A DNA stretch of 64,000 nt from Paenibacillus sp. Soil787 (GCF_001429545.1 NZ_LMSP01000012.1:609818-673817), one strand, 5' to 3'; positions 28,469-37,808 are shown, numbered from the stretch's first letter. Notes: generated by a model not told the origin, from the sequence alone. Translations and numbers: made by a program.

Positions 28469-29596
28469 CAGAAGAGAATGCTTGCTTGCGATAAATACTT
28501 TGAATAGCTCACTCATTTGATCACTTAGCAGTAACTGCCTAATGGAGCGGTTCCGCTTAGATACTTCACTGAAAGGGTTCGGATCATAGTGATTTTGAAG
28601 CCTTTGCAATATCCCTTGTTCGACCAAAAACTCCCGTTGCGTCTGGAGCTTGCAGTCAGTAAAACCACTCTGACTTGCAGCTATTTGGCATGAACTAAAA
28701 TTAACATGCGATGTCATATCCTGCTCACCCTGATGGATGAACGGGTCATCCTGAGCTTGGTGTTTGCGATAGCACATTAATGTTCCATTATAACGGTGAG
28801 GAGCGAACAGTTCTTCTGCTGTATCGCCATAATCAATAATGATGCAGCTCCCGCTTTGGATCCGTTCAGCTACACGCGAGACCCAACTCTCAGCTTCAAG
28901 ATTGATCTCCCCTATTTGACCATCCAACCATTGAACTTTGGATCGATCTAGGAAGTCTAATAAACGTTGGGAGCTGATAGGACGCCAAATTTCTTGAAAA
29001 GTTTGTCCTTCTTCTTGCCATTTCACATAGGACTCTTGGAAAAGCAAATCTTTATAGCGAATTCGGTGGATTGGGAAAGCATCCAACAGCTCATTTGCAA
29101 GAACATAAAGCTGATCTTGCGGGGGCTGAGCCAACCATTCTGTTTCACTTGCAAATTGAATAACTTGGGCATGTTCTTCAAGCAGTGTTCGCTGCTGCTG
29201 ACGATGATAACCGCTAGATTCAATAATAGTATAGGTTAAACGGGCATAAATGGCGGGTTCAGTTCGTTTTATTTCGCCCATGATGTGAAGGGCCATACGT
29301 CCGTTGCCCCCTCCCCATTCAACAATTTGAACGGGTTCTGTTTCAGGACTTTCATTATGCAGCTGCTTACAAATAAAAGATGCCACCATTTCCCCCATGA
29401 CGGAACCAATTGAGGAACTTGTGTAGAAATCTCCTTGTTTACCGATTTTTGTTCTTTCATTTCGATAATAGCCATAGGGTTCACTGTATAGACAAATTTC
29501 CATATAGTCTCTGAATGTGATGGCTTGAAATTCTGCTGACTGAATAGCCTCTTTCAAGGCTGTCACAACACTTGGGTGTCCGAGCTGATGATTCAA
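28454..29596 (-). CDS. MidA/NDUFAF7-type SAM-dependent methyltransferase
   Basis: A class I methyltransferase of the COG1565 family, whose mitochondrial member NDUFAF7 methylates an arginine of complex I; the bacterial substrate is not established. Marks: FRDYMEICLYSEPYGYY near the N-terminus, QGDFYTSSSIGSVMGEM, the SAM loop VEWGGGNGRMALHI near 95 and ANELLDAFPIHRI near 165. I start at a TTG that has GGAGGG six bases upstream, giving 380 residues; a TTG 11 codons earlier has no ribosome site. It ends inside a terminator stem shared with the DUF2626 gene. Confidence 0.85.
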   Translation of the reverse strand: MNHQLGHPSVVTALKEAIQSAEFQAITFRDYMEICLYSEPYGYYRNERTKIGKQGDFYTSSSIGSVMGEMVASFICKQLHNESPETEPVQIVEWGGGNGRMALHIMGEIKRTEPAIYARLTYTIIESSGYHRQQQRTLLEEHAQVIQFASETEWLAQPPQDQLYVLANELLDAFPIHRIRYKDLLFQESYVKWQEEGQTFQEIWRPISSQRLLDFLDRSKVQWLDGQIGEINLEAESWVSRVAERIQSGSCIIIDYGDTAEELFAPHRYNGTLMCYRKHQAQDDPFIHQGEQDMTSHVNFSSCQIAASQSGFTDCKLQTQREFLVEQGILQRLQNHYDPNPFSEVSKRNRSIRQLLLSDQMSELFKVFIASKHSLLNKKR

Positions 29597-29622
29597 TGAA
29601 GAACCCTCCAATTCTTTACTTA

Positions 29623-29651
29623 AAGACAAAACATACAGAAACCATTATAAT
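29623..29651 (+). promoter_or_regulatory. Promoter of the unknown lipoprotein gene
   Basis: AAGACA and TATAAT separated by 17 bases, ending about 35 bases before the start codon. The -10 lies in the palindrome ATTATAAT, so a minus-strand -10 for the methyltransferase gene could share it, but no good -35 is seen on that strand. Confidence 0.55.
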
Positions 29652-29685
29652 GAAGAAGGATTTATGGAAGGAGAGACAGCAAAGC

Positions 29686-30651
29686 ATGTCAAAGAAGTGG
29701 ATTACATTAACAGCGGTAACGGCGATCAGCCTTATATCGTTGACAGCTTGTACAGACAACACGAAGATCAAAGAAGCACTCGAACAATCACTAAATAAAC
29801 AAAAAGAAATGAAATCTTACACCTTCGATGGGAGCACAACATTAGCTATAGGCGATGGATTGATGAAATCGTCCAACCCTTTAACGAACGGGCTGTTATC
29901 TTTGGTCAGAGAAAGCACAATCGATTGGAAAGGCATTAGCAATGTGGATCCACTTCAGTTCCAGACGGACTTGAAAATAACACCTAAGGGCTCTACATCC
30001 CCATTTGAGATTCCAATTCTCATTAAAGATAGCAAATTGTATTTTAATATGCCAGCATTAAATAAAACAGCTGACGAGTACTATGCAATCGATCTACAAA
30101 AAATAAGTCAGAACAGCACGAGTCCCTTATCCGTAGATACTTTGAAAAATACTTCTCAATTGTCAACGACACTTGGTAATCTAATATTTAGCGGGATTGA
30201 CCCAAAATGGTATAAAGAAGCCAAGGAACCGGTTAGGTTGAAAGACGGATCTTCTGCTAAATCCATCAGCGTTGAACTTACTAGTAAAAATGAAAAAGAA
30301 TTGAATACGCTGCTGCAAACAAAGCTTCCAGAGTTTATTGGGCAATTACAAAACAATGGATTCCTTACTGCTGATAAAGCTGAGCAACTCAAAAAAAATC
30401 AAGCAAATCTCTTCCAACTTAAAGCTCCGGGTAAAATGGTTGTCGCCATTGATGACGCCGGCTTTATTCGGGACCAAACGATTGATGTAGGCTTCACAAT
30501 CACAATAGACGGCAAGGCGCAGGATAACCACATCCTTTTTCACCAAACCTACGATGCTATCAATCAAGCCTCTCCTTTAACGAAAGAAATACCTAAAAAC
30601 GTTAAAAGCTTCGATGAAATCCTGAAATTAATTACGCCGGCAAAAAAATAG
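29686..30651 (+). CDS. Exported lipoprotein, unknown function
   Basis: A 321-residue protein that I do not recognise by family. The start MSKKWITLTA has an AAGGAGAG site; upstream in-frame ATGs would put translation inside the promoter. The signal peptide ends at the lipobox ISLTAC with Cys22. The rest is Lys/Ser/Thr-rich with alternating strands and phrases such as MKSYTFDGSTTLAIGDG and KGSTSPFEIPILIKDSKLYF, resembling the general layout of LolA/LppX-like beta-barrel lipoproteins, but this is an impression of fold only. It is followed by a strong terminator. Confidence 0.75.
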   Translation: MSKKWITLTAVTAISLISLTACTDNTKIKEALEQSLNKQKEMKSYTFDGSTTLAIGDGLMKSSNPLTNGLLSLVRESTIDWKGISNVDPLQFQTDLKITPKGSTSPFEIPILIKDSKLYFNMPALNKTADEYYAIDLQKISQNSTSPLSVDTLKNTSQLSTTLGNLIFSGIDPKWYKEAKEPVRLKDGSSAKSISVELTSKNEKELNTLLQTKLPEFIGQLQNNGFLTADKAEQLKKNQANLFQLKAPGKMVVAIDDAGFIRDQTIDVGFTITIDGKAQDNHILFHQTYDAINQASPLTKEIPKNVKSFDEILKLITPAKK

Positions 30652-30660
30652 ATGTAAGCC

Positions 30661-30697
30661 AAATACTTACCTCTTCCCCAGAGGTAAGTATTTTTTT
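30661..30697 (+). terminator. Terminator of the unknown lipoprotein gene
   Basis: AAATACTTACCTCT / AGAGGTAAGTATTT arms with a short TCCCC-type loop followed by a T7 run. Confidence 0.85.
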
Positions 30698-30751
30698 GTG
30701 CTTCATTTAATAGAAATATGATAATCTGTTCTTAGGGGGAGAATTTGTTCA

Positions 30752-31846
30752 ATGACATATAAATTCGTAGCTATGATGTTGTCCATACTATTGCTAACTC
30801 AAATAACACTGCCACTTCAACCAATCTCAGCCGAAGAAAAGACCCCTACACAAGACGAAGCCAAAGATCTCGTCCAAAAAGGGCTTACCATTTTCGAAAT
30901 TGATAAAGAAGTGAGCCGATTAAACGAACAAGATGCAAGCATTGTTGCTCAAATCAAACAAAATGAACAGGATATTATCAAGCAGAACAGCAATGTTGAT
31001 AACACCCGAAAACATGCCGGAAAAGTGCTGAGAGCTTATTATACAGGTGATCGAGATTCGATCTGGATGCTGCTGTTTACCGTTAGTTCCTTTACGGATG
31101 CATTGCGAATGTTCGAGTATCTGCAAATGATCATTAGTAATGATCATCGCGCCTTATCAGCTTTCACCGAATCGTTCAAGAAATTGAAAAGCCTGCGAAC
31201 CGAACTCGATTCTTCTCACGCCCAGCTGCAGAAAACAAAAGAGAAATTCCTCACACAGCGCGAGAGACTCGTAAAGCTTCAAGAAGAGCTGGACAAACAA
31301 CTAGCCGTCAGTACACAAGCTCAAGTCATAGAAGCCCAAATAAAAAGCTTAAATGACCAATGGAGACAAGAGGGCATTCCTTTATTCCGCGAGTACTTGA
31401 ATAGTTTATCATCGGCTTTCCGAGAGCTGCCGCAGTATGTAACGAAAGAAAGTAAATTTATGGACTTATCTTCTATCAAAAATCCGGTTATAACGATTAG
31501 TGATAAGGATTTCAATGCTTACATACATTCAAAAAATGATCTATTACAGAATTTGAATTTTGAATTTGCTGATGGGTTTATCATTGCAAAAGGCAAAAAA
31601 GATCATGTCCAAATCGCGTTGCAAGGCATGTTTATCTTGAAGGAACTTCCCGACATGAATGAAGTCCGCTTTGTTGTGGATAAACTTGAATTCAATGGCT
31701 TCCAACTGCCTGATACCACAATTGAAGACTTCATGAAAGAATTCCAGCTTGGTTTCATCCCCAAAAAAATAGTTAATTATCTCGATGTCGTTAGTGTAGA
31801 GACGAAGAATGGCTTCGCAGTTGTAAAACTTAAATTATCCCTGTAA
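30752..31846 (+). CDS. Secreted coiled-coil protein, unknown function
   Basis: A 364-residue protein with a cleavable signal peptide (about 1-27, ending PISAEE). Residues about 35-90 and 130-200 are heptad-like coiled coils (DKEVSRLNEQDASIVAQIKQ; LRTELDSSHAQLQKTKEKFL). The segment between them, VLRAYYTGDRDSIWMLLFTVSSFTDAL, resembles the coiled-coil regulatory domain of PcsB/CwlO-type peptidoglycan hydrolases, but no NlpC/P60 or CHAP catalytic domain follows. The C-terminal 130 residues are a separate mixed alpha/beta region of unknown type. AGGGGGAG precedes the ATG. A role in cell-wall regulation is inference. Confidence 0.75.
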   Translation: MTYKFVAMMLSILLLTQITLPLQPISAEEKTPTQDEAKDLVQKGLTIFEIDKEVSRLNEQDASIVAQIKQNEQDIIKQNSNVDNTRKHAGKVLRAYYTGDRDSIWMLLFTVSSFTDALRMFEYLQMIISNDHRALSAFTESFKKLKSLRTELDSSHAQLQKTKEKFLTQRERLVKLQEELDKQLAVSTQAQVIEAQIKSLNDQWRQEGIPLFREYLNSLSSAFRELPQYVTKESKFMDLSSIKNPVITISDKDFNAYIHSKNDLLQNLNFEFADGFIIAKGKKDHVQIALQGMFILKELPDMNEVRFVVDKLEFNGFQLPDTTIEDFMKEFQLGFIPKKIVNYLDVVSVETKNGFAVVKLKLSL

Positions 31847-31883
31847 AGTAGCAGAGGATAACGAAGTAAAGTGAGGACTCCGA

Positions 31884-32372
31884 ATGGAACCGAAAATTGG
31901 TCTGATGATGGATCTGCCCGAAGGAAAAATACCTGGATTTTACGCACAGATCGTTAAAGCTCTCGCGGGTAAAGTTGAATTATTTGACCGCGACAAAGAA
32001 ATGCTTATTGTCAGCAATGAAGAACAACAGCTTGCTGCGCTTGATGTTATGGCTCATTTCAATATTGAGACGAACCTGATGAAGCTGCGTCTGCTGCCGG
32101 ATGATGCTGAATTGACTGATCTATTCAGCGATTATGGCTTCACAAGCCGCGCAGAACACAATTATTTATACGATAAGCTTGTCGTACAATTCCGCTTTGC
32201 AGCAGATAGCCCGCAAGCTGAAATCGACCAAGCTGCCCTTCAGATCGAAGAGCACCTCCTCGCTCAGTACCAGGCTCAGGATCACACAGTTTACGTCGTG
32301 GATCGGCAGCTCGAAGAGCTCATGCAGGGTATTGCCAAAGCTTATCGATGCCGCATTGAGATACTGCCATAG
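31884..32372 (+). CDS. Hypothetical protein
   Basis: A 162-residue acidic soluble protein with no signal peptide, membrane span or motif known to me. It opens MEPKIGLMMDLPEGKIPGFY and has a regular alpha/beta pattern. GTGAGGA precedes the ATG, 37 bases after the coiled-coil gene, so the two are probably co-transcribed. A bidirectional terminator follows. Confidence 0.75.
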   Translation: MEPKIGLMMDLPEGKIPGFYAQIVKALAGKVELFDRDKEMLIVSNEEQQLAALDVMAHFNIETNLMKLRLLPDDAELTDLFSDYGFTSRAEHNYLYDKLVVQFRFAADSPQAEIDQAALQIEEHLLAQYQAQDHTVYVVDRQLEELMQGIAKAYRCRIEILP

Positions 32373-32382
32373 AACACGCAAA

Positions 32383-32420
32383 GAAGCCCACATCCCTCAC
32401 GTCGGGGATGTGGGCTTCTT
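32383..32420. terminator. Strong bidirectional terminator
   Basis: A perfect 14-bp stem (GAAGCCCACATCCC and its complement) with an 8-base loop, between the convergent hypothetical gene and the phoH-like gene. A T-run follows on the plus strand and TTTGCG on the minus strand. Confidence 0.85.
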
Positions 32421-32427
32421 TGAATTC

Positions 32428-33759
32428 TTAGAGCAGATCGGCTGCTAATTGCGCCAGATGTGAACGTTCACCACGTTCCAGAGTGATATGCCCGCTAATA
32501 CCTTCTTGCTTGAAACGTTCCACAACATAAGTTAATCCATTACTAGAGGCATCGAGATATGGATGATCGATTTGGTCGGGATCACCTAGAAGAACAATTT
32601 TACTTCCCTCTCCTACACGGGATACAATCGTCTTCACTTCATGCTTAGATAAGTTCTGCGCCTCATCAATAATGATGAATTGGCCAGGAATTGAGCGCCC
32701 GCGAATGTACGTCAGAGCTTCAACTTGAATACTTCCGAGACCTGCTAGTATTTTCTCAATGTCTCCCGGCTTTTTGGTATCAAATAAATATTCCAAATTA
32801 TCATAGATCGGCTGCATCCAGGGACGCAGCTTTTCATCTTTTTCACCAGGCAGATAACCAATATCCTTGCCCATTGGAACAACAGGTCGAGCAATAAGCA
32901 ACTTTTTATATTTACGATCATCTTCTATTTTCATAAGGCCCGCAGCTAATGTGAGCAGCGTCTTACCAGTACCCGCTTTCCCAGTCAGGGTGACGAGCGG
33001 GATTTCGTCATTGAGCAGGAGCTCAAGAGCCATTCGTTGCTGCGCGTTACGCGCGGCAATCCCCCAAATGGGATCGTTACTCATGAAGAGCGGCTCCAGC
33101 TTTTTGGCATCGGGCGTCACTTTCAATAAAGCTGATTTGGAAGAACCCAGCTCATCCCGCAAAATAACAAATTCGTGAGGATGCAGCATATAACTCAAAT
33201 TAAGCGATGTCACAGTCAAGAATCGATAAGAATAAAATTCATCAATAATAGAAGGATGTACGTATAACGTTATATATCCGGTGTACATATCCGTTTGTGC
33301 AACAATGCGATCGGTTAAATAATCCTGTGCAGGTATACCGAGGACATCTGCTTTAATACGAACTAATGTATCTTTACTCACGATAACGACTGGTCTTGGA
33401 TATTCATTCTCCTGCTCTTCTAAATGATAGTTGAGAGCGACCGCAAGTATTCGGTTATCATTCGTTAATTCAGCAAATGTGTCCTGCAGCTTCGCAAAGC
33501 TGCGATGGTTGAGTTCCACTTTAATGCTGCCGCCACGATCGAGTGTGATGCCATCGGACAAGTTGCCTTTAGTTCTTAGTCCATCCAGCAATCTCGAAAC
33601 ATGTCTCGCATTACGGCCTATTTCGTCCGCATTTCGTTTCTTAGAATCGATTTCCTCCAACACCACGGCGGGTATGACTACTTCATTATCTTCGAACGCG
33701 AATAAAGCATTAGGGTCCTGAAGCAGAACATTGGTATCCAACACGTAAATTTTTTTCAT
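32428..33759 (-). CDS. PhoH-family ATPase with N-terminal PIN domain (YlaK-like)
   Basis: A 443-residue cytoplasmic protein. Residues 1-125 form a PIN-type RNase domain (YVLDTNVLLQDP with Asp8, EEIDSKK, GRNARHVSR, DNRILAVA). The C-terminal half is the PhoH ATPase with Walker A GKAGTGKT at 260-267, IARPVVPMGKDIGYLPGEKDEK, Walker B QFIIIDEAQN and GDPDQID. This PIN-PhoH fusion matches B. subtilis YlaK, supported by the neighbouring YlaJ-type lipoprotein and the YlaH- and TypA-type genes. An RNA helicase/nuclease role is inferred from relatives. GAGGGG precedes the ATG. Confidence 0.92.
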   Translation of the reverse strand: MKKIYVLDTNVLLQDPNALFAFEDNEVVIPAVVLEEIDSKKRNADEIGRNARHVSRLLDGLRTKGNLSDGITLDRGGSIKVELNHRSFAKLQDTFAELTNDNRILAVALNYHLEEQENEYPRPVVIVSKDTLVRIKADVLGIPAQDYLTDRIVAQTDMYTGYITLYVHPSIIDEFYSYRFLTVTSLNLSYMLHPHEFVILRDELGSSKSALLKVTPDAKKLEPLFMSNDPIWGIAARNAQQRMALELLLNDEIPLVTLTGKAGTGKTLLTLAAGLMKIEDDRKYKKLLIARPVVPMGKDIGYLPGEKDEKLRPWMQPIYDNLEYLFDTKKPGDIEKILAGLGSIQVEALTYIRGRSIPGQFIIIDEAQNLSKHEVKTIVSRVGEGSKIVLLGDPDQIDHPYLDASSNGLTYVVERFKQEGISGHITLERGERSHLAQLAADLL

Positions 33760-33873
33760 TGGTGTGTCCCCTCCCAGATTTGGCGTTAGATCATTGGTTA
33801 TATTAGATTACATACAACCTAGCTGTGCTGGACAAACTAAACGCGAGATTCAGGAAAGAAAGGAACGATTCAA

Positions 33874-34419
33874 GTGAGACTATTGTGCGTATTTATAGTA
33901 ATACTGACCCTCGCGGTTGGTTGTAGTCAAGCGCCGAAAAGTGGTGCCCCCTCTCAAAATCCGAATCAAAACCAAGTAAAAGTTCAACAAATCGCCCCAC
34001 AAAAGCTCGAGATAAAAGATTCGAAGGCTGTTGCAGAACGTTTGGAAAACCTAGCCACCAGCGTCCCTCAGGTTGAGAGCGCGCACTGCGTCGTCTTCGG
34101 TAATACCGCCGTTGTCGGCATTAACATTAAGAAAGATTTGGATCGAGCCAAAGTCGGCACCGTCAAGTATTCGGTAGCTGAAGCCCTTAAGAAAGATCCA
34201 TACGGAGTTAATGCCATAGTTACCGCAGATTTGGACTTAGATCAACGCTTGCGCAACATTCGGGATAATGTTCAAGCAGGAAGACCAATCACTGGATTCG
34301 CAGAGCAAATGGCAGACATCATAGGCCGTGTTATGCCTCAGCTGCCGCGTGATATTCGCAATACGCCAAACAATACGGGACCTAATGGTACGAATCCGGC
34401 GGAGATGCCGAACCCGTAA
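33874..34419 (+). CDS. YhcN/YlaJ-family sporulation lipoprotein
   Basis: A 181-residue lipoprotein with the lipobox LAVGC (Cys17). A Gln/Asn/Pro-rich linker precedes the YhcN/YlaJ domain (about 45-150: AERLENLATSVPQVESAHCVV, NTAVVGINIKKDLD, VTADLDLDQRLRNI), and the tail is Asn/Pro-rich. Family members localise to the forespore membrane or spore coat. It is transcribed divergently from phoH across 114 bases. Start is GTG with AAAGGAACG upstream. Confidence 0.88.
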   Translation: MRLLCVFIVILTLAVGCSQAPKSGAPSQNPNQNQVKVQQIAPQKLEIKDSKAVAERLENLATSVPQVESAHCVVFGNTAVVGINIKKDLDRAKVGTVKYSVAEALKKDPYGVNAIVTADLDLDQRLRNIRDNVQAGRPITGFAEQMADIIGRVMPQLPRDIRNTPNNTGPNGTNPAEMPNP

Positions 34420-34435
34420 TCCACCGAAGATAACA

Positions 34436-34469
34436 AAAAGCCTGACTGCATACGCAGATCTAGGCTTTT
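34436..34469 (+). terminator. Terminator of the YlaJ-type gene
   Basis: Outer arms AAAAGCCT / AGGCTTTT and inner arms CTGC / GCAG, followed by a T-run. The stop codon of the opposite-strand 47-codon gene lies within it. Confidence 0.75.
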
Positions 34470-34603
34470 TTTATCGCATCAAAAACTCGGCCGGCTGGAT
34501 TCACAGTTACTCGGCTCACACAAGTTTTCTCATATTCAGGCTCGGTCATCATTTGGGCGCGATCTATCCATTGCTTCGGTAAAGCTGTGTTGTGTTCAGC
34601 CAT
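34460..34603 (-). CDS. Small 47-residue protein, unknown
   Basis: A frame of 47 codons beginning MAEHNTALPKQWIDRAQMMT and ending FDAIKKA, with one cysteine in YEKTCVSRV. The ATG has a strong AGGAGG site ten bases upstream, and an extended -10 (TGCTATACT) lies about 60 bases before the start. Composition is protein-like (charged, one Trp, no low complexity). It ends inside the convergent YlaJ terminator. I know no function. Confidence 0.7.
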   Translation of the reverse strand: MAEHNTALPKQWIDRAQMMTEPEYEKTCVSRVTVNPAGRVFDAIKKA

Positions 34604-34782
34604 ATCGTTTGCGCCTCCTGCTAGGTGGTTAAAAACGATCCTTACACTTACAGTATAGCATAGCCGGTGGCAAGCGTTCCACCTTTATGTATCTATTTTC
34701 GGTTCATGCGAACACTCCTTTTTCAGCCAGATATACCTTAGTGTACGTCGGTTTAAAAAAGTTATGTCGTCAACATGTACGT

Positions 34783-35064
34783 CTATTGATTATTGTAAAT
34801 CGGATTCGAATTAATATCATCAAGCAGCTTTACCGCCGATTCTCGATCAAAACTTTGTTTACTTTTGACACCTTCTTGTTCATAGGCGATGTGAATTTTC
34901 ATCCGATCGGATTCGTCCACAATTTCCATATGACTGACCCCATGATCTTCACGTAAGATAAGCGCAAAAAAAACAAGCGTCTCTTTGGCCGCTTCGTCAT
35001 CCGGTCTTGCTTGACTTACAATATGCATTTGCAGCCAATTAAAAAAGGTGTCTTGCAGTTTCAT
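34783..35064 (-). CDS. Hypothetical protein coupled to its upstream neighbour
   Basis: A 93-residue soluble protein opening MKLQDTFFNWLQMHIVSQAR. The ATG follows the stop of the upstream gene by one base (TAG-A-ATG) and has GAGGACGGG upstream, so translation is coupled; a start 11 codons earlier would overlap the neighbour and lacks a site. The tail is Asn-rich. No motif or family recognised. Confidence 0.75.
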   Translation of the reverse strand: MKLQDTFFNWLQMHIVSQARPDDEAAKETLVFFALILREDHGVSHMEIVDESDRMKIHIAYEQEGVKSKQSFDRESAVKLLDDINSNPIYNNQ

Positions 35065-35065
35065 T

Positions 35066-35497
35066 CTAACGCCCGTCCTCTCTAAGTAAAATAACATCGC
35101 AGCCTAACTCAAGCCAACGAAGCCATTGATTTTTCCAAATGATTTGTTGTGCATCTAAAGCGCTATCATTAAGCGATGACACAAGGTCCTTGGCTTCCTC
35201 TCGCTTTAGGAGACGATCTAGAAAGGCTTCTGCGCAATGCGATAAATGAAAAGGGTCACCATCAAACACAACGGTCTCAGGATGTGATAAATCAAGTTCT
35301 GCGAGCTCTGAACCACATACCTCTTCATCATCGCTTAACAGTAGACTAGCTTTATACATAGACAACAATCTGGGGTGTCTTCCATTCGCCAATTCACGGA
35401 AAGCTTCCAGCTTTGTGAGTGGAGAGCAGTCCAAGCGATCAGCCCCCAACACCAGAGGAGAATAGCCTGCAATCGGAGTTAACCAGTACTTAGTCAT
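35066..35497 (-). CDS. Hypothetical protein
   Basis: A 143-residue acidic protein opening MTKYWLTPIAGYSPLVLGAD, predicted soluble, with Leu- and Asp/Glu-rich helices. AGGAGGGG precedes the ATG. It sits between the YlaH-like gene and the coupled 93-residue gene, in the place where Bacillus carries ylaI, but it has no zinc-ribbon cysteines and is not YlaI. Function unknown. Confidence 0.75.
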   Translation of the reverse strand: MTKYWLTPIAGYSPLVLGADRLDCSPLTKLEAFRELANGRHPRLLSMYKASLLLSDDEEVCGSELAELDLSHPETVVFDGDPFHLSHCAEAFLDRLLKREEAKDLVSSLNDSALDAQQIIWKNQWLRWLELGCDVILLREDGR

Positions 35498-35559
35498 TCG
35501 CCCCTCCTAAGAGTTTTCGTGAGAAAACTCACTTTCGTAAGCTTAACTTGAGTTTTACT

Positions 35560-35844
35560 TTAAGTTGGTTTATTACCGCTTCTTTTCTCGATGAAATACC
35601 GAATCCGAACAAGAAACATTAACGATATGGCAACAGTTAGACAAAGCACGATAGGCAGTCCTACAATTTGAAAAACAAGCAGCATAACTGATCCAATGGC
35701 CAGCAGCACATAGATGACAGCAGTCTTGAGAACCGGCAATTTACGCGTCCGGAAAACTTTGTTATACACATAAGACATAAATATAAAGATTAATAGATAA
35801 GTGATGTACAGGTGATTTCCAAACCACTCGTTCAAGGCAGTCAA
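35560..35844 (-). CDS. YlaH-like membrane protein
   Basis: A protein of about 94 residues with two to three membrane spans and a basic tail, matching the YlaH-like family in layout and in its place just after typA. Function unknown. The start is uncertain: a TTG has GGAG eight bases upstream and is preferred; a GTG three codons earlier has only a poor site. A 113-base gap with a terminator separates it from typA, so it has its own transcript. Confidence 0.75.
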   Translation of the reverse strand: MTALNEWFGNHLYITYLLIFIFMSYVYNKVFRTRKLPVLKTAVIYVLLAIGSVMLLVFQIVGLPIVLCLTVAISLMFLVRIRYFIEKRSGNKPT

Positions 35845-35910
35845 AACATACACTCCATTTCATTCAAAAAGTAAAGTCATTTATCATTATCACTCAAAAT
35901 TACAAATAAA

Positions 35911-35945
35911 GAAAGGGAAATGCGGCATTGTAGCCCACATTTCCC
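35911..35945. terminator. Terminator of typA
   Basis: Stem GGGAAATGCGG / CCACATTTCCC (one mismatch pair) followed on the minus strand by TTTCTTTATTTG. It lies about 20 bases past the typA stop. Confidence 0.75.
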
Positions 35946-35966
35946 ATATTTAGAACACTTTGTGAA

Positions 35967-37808
35967 TTAAACGTTAGCTTCAGCTGTTTTGCGGTGTTTT
36001 TCCGCACGCTCGCGCTCGCTTTTGTTCAAAATCTTTTTACGAATACGAACGGATTTCGGTGTGATTTCACAATATTCATCATCGTTCAAATACTCAAGTG
36101 CTTGCTCCAAAGAGTACATACGAGGAGTTTTCATTTTTACAGTTTCTTCTTTGTTAGCAGAACGGATGTTGTTTACCGCTTTTTCCTTACAAATGTTAAC
36201 GATGATATCATTGTCGCGCGTATGCTCACCAACGACCATACCTTCGTAAACTTCCGTTTGTGGATGAACGAACAAGATACCGCGATCTTCAACGGAAAGG
36301 ATTCCGTATAATGTGGATACGCCTGATTCGCTGGAAACAAGTACGCCTTCATGACGTCCGCCAACACCAGCTCCTTGGTATGGACCATAGCTGTCAAAAG
36401 CATGGTTCATGATACCGTAGCCGCGTGTTAACGTTAAGAAGTTCGTTCTGTAACCGATCAAACCACGTGCAGGGATTAAGAACTCAAGACGAACGTTACC
36501 GCTGCCGTTGTTGATCATGTTGACCATCTCCGCTTTACGGGAACCTAAGCTCTCCATAACGGAACCCATGCTATCCTCTGGAACGTCGATGATTAAACGC
36601 TCAATCGGCTCCATTTTTTGACCGTCGATTTGACGAATGATAACTTCTGGTTTGGAAACTTGCAATTCAAAGCCTTCACGGCGCATGTTTTCGATCAAAA
36701 TACCTAAGTGAAGCTCACCGCGGCCAGATACAACGAAAGCGTCTGGGCTATCTGTATCTTCAACTCGCAAACTTACGTCAGTTTCAAGTTCTTTATAAAG
36801 ACGCTCGCGAATTTTACGGGAAGTTACCCATTTCCCCTCACGACCTGCGAATGGTGAATTATTTACGATAAATGTCATTTGCAGCGTTGGCTCATCAATT
36901 TTCAAGACTGGCAGTGCTTCCGGATTTGTAGGATCTGCTACTGTTTCACCAATATTGATATCTTTGATCCCTGCAATGGCAATGATGTCCCCTGCAGCTG
37001 CTTCTTCGATCTCAATACGTTTCAAGCCTGTGAAACCGAAAAGTTTCTCGATTCTAGCTTGCTTTTGTCCGCCTTCACGCGTCATAACCGCAACGGTTTG
37101 ACCTTGACGAATTTTACCGCGGTTCACACGGCCTACGCCGATACGACCCAAGTACTCATTGTAATCCATCAATGTTACAAGGAATTGAAGCGGTTGGTCA
37201 ACATCTTCCGTTGGAGCTGGAATGTGATTGACAACTGTTTCATAAATAGCTTCCATGTTGTCATCTTGCTTCTCAGGATCAAGACTTGAAGTACCTTGCA
37301 ATGCGGAAGCATATACAACGTGGAAATCAAGCTGCTCATCCGTAGCACCTAGTTCAATGAAAAGGTCAAGAACTTCGTCGACAACCTCTTGAGGACGCGC
37401 ATTCGGACGGTCAATTTTGTTAACAACAACAACTGGAGAAAGGTTGCTTTCTAATGCTTTACGTAGAACGAACTTCGTTTGCGGCATTGTGCCTTCGAAA
37501 GCATCAACAACCAGCAAAACACCGTCTACCATTTTCATGATACGCTCTACTTCACCGCCGAAATCGGCATGTCCAGGTGTATCCACAATGTTGATCAAGT
37601 AATCTTTATAATTAATGGCTGTATTTTTTGCAAGAATGGTAATACCGCGTTCTCTCTCGAGATCGTTGGAGTCCATTGCTCTCTCTTGAACAGCCTCGTT
37701 CTCGCGGAATGTACCGGATTGTTGAAGTAATTTATCTACGAGTGTCGTTTTACCGTGGTCAACGTGTGCGATAATTGCAATATTGCGAATTTTGTCTCTT
37801 GCGTGCAT
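35967..37808 (-). CDS. typA: Ribosome-associated translational GTPase TypA/BipA
   Basis: A translation-factor GTPase that binds 70S ribosomes and helps assembly and growth at low temperature or under stress. The G domain shows [15 protein letters not shown] near residue 16, the RERGITI switch, [12 protein letters not shown] near 75 and NKIDRP near 130; domains II, III and V and the BipA-specific C-terminal domain follow. The ATG of MHARDKIRN gives 613 residues, matching family length; a TTG three codons earlier is too close to the GAGAGGG site. It has its own promoter and a hairpin in the leader. Confidence 0.97.
   Translation of the reverse strand: MHARDKIRNIAIIAHVDHGKTTLVDKLLQQSGTFRENEAVQERAMDSNDLERERGITILAKNTAINYKDYLINIVDTPGHADFGGEVERIMKMVDGVLLVVDAFEGTMPQTKFVLRKALESNLSPVVVVNKIDRPNARPQEVVDEVLDLFIELGATDEQLDFHVVYASALQGTSSLDPEKQDDNMEAIYETVVNHIPAPTEDVDQPLQFLVTLMDYNEYLGRIGVGRVNRGKIRQGQTVAVMTREGGQKQARIEKLFGFTGLKRIEIEEAAAGDIIAIAGIKDINIGETVADPTNPEALPVLKIDEPTLQMTFIVNNSPFAGREGKWVTSRKIRERLYKELETDVSLRVEDTDSPDAFVVSGRGELHLGILIENMRREGFELQVSKPEVIIRQIDGQKMEPIERLIIDVPEDSMGSVMESLGSRKAEMVNMINNGSGNVRLEFLIPARGLIGYRTNFLTLTRGYGIMNHAFDSYGPYQGAGVGGRHEGVLVSSESGVSTLYGILSVEDRGILFVHPQTEVYEGMVVGEHTRDNDIIVNICKEKAVNNIRSANKEETVKMKTPRMYSLEQALEYLNDDEYCEITPKSVRIRKKILNKSERERAEKHRKTAEANV

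Noticed and set aside
28136..28507. Frame overlapping the DUF2626 gene on the plus strand
   Set aside because: Out-of-frame shadow of a recognised family gene that has the better ribosome site.
34693..34707. Four-codon frame MNRK with a good AAGGAG site
   Set aside because: Too short to call; could be a leader peptide remnant but nothing downstream supports attenuation.
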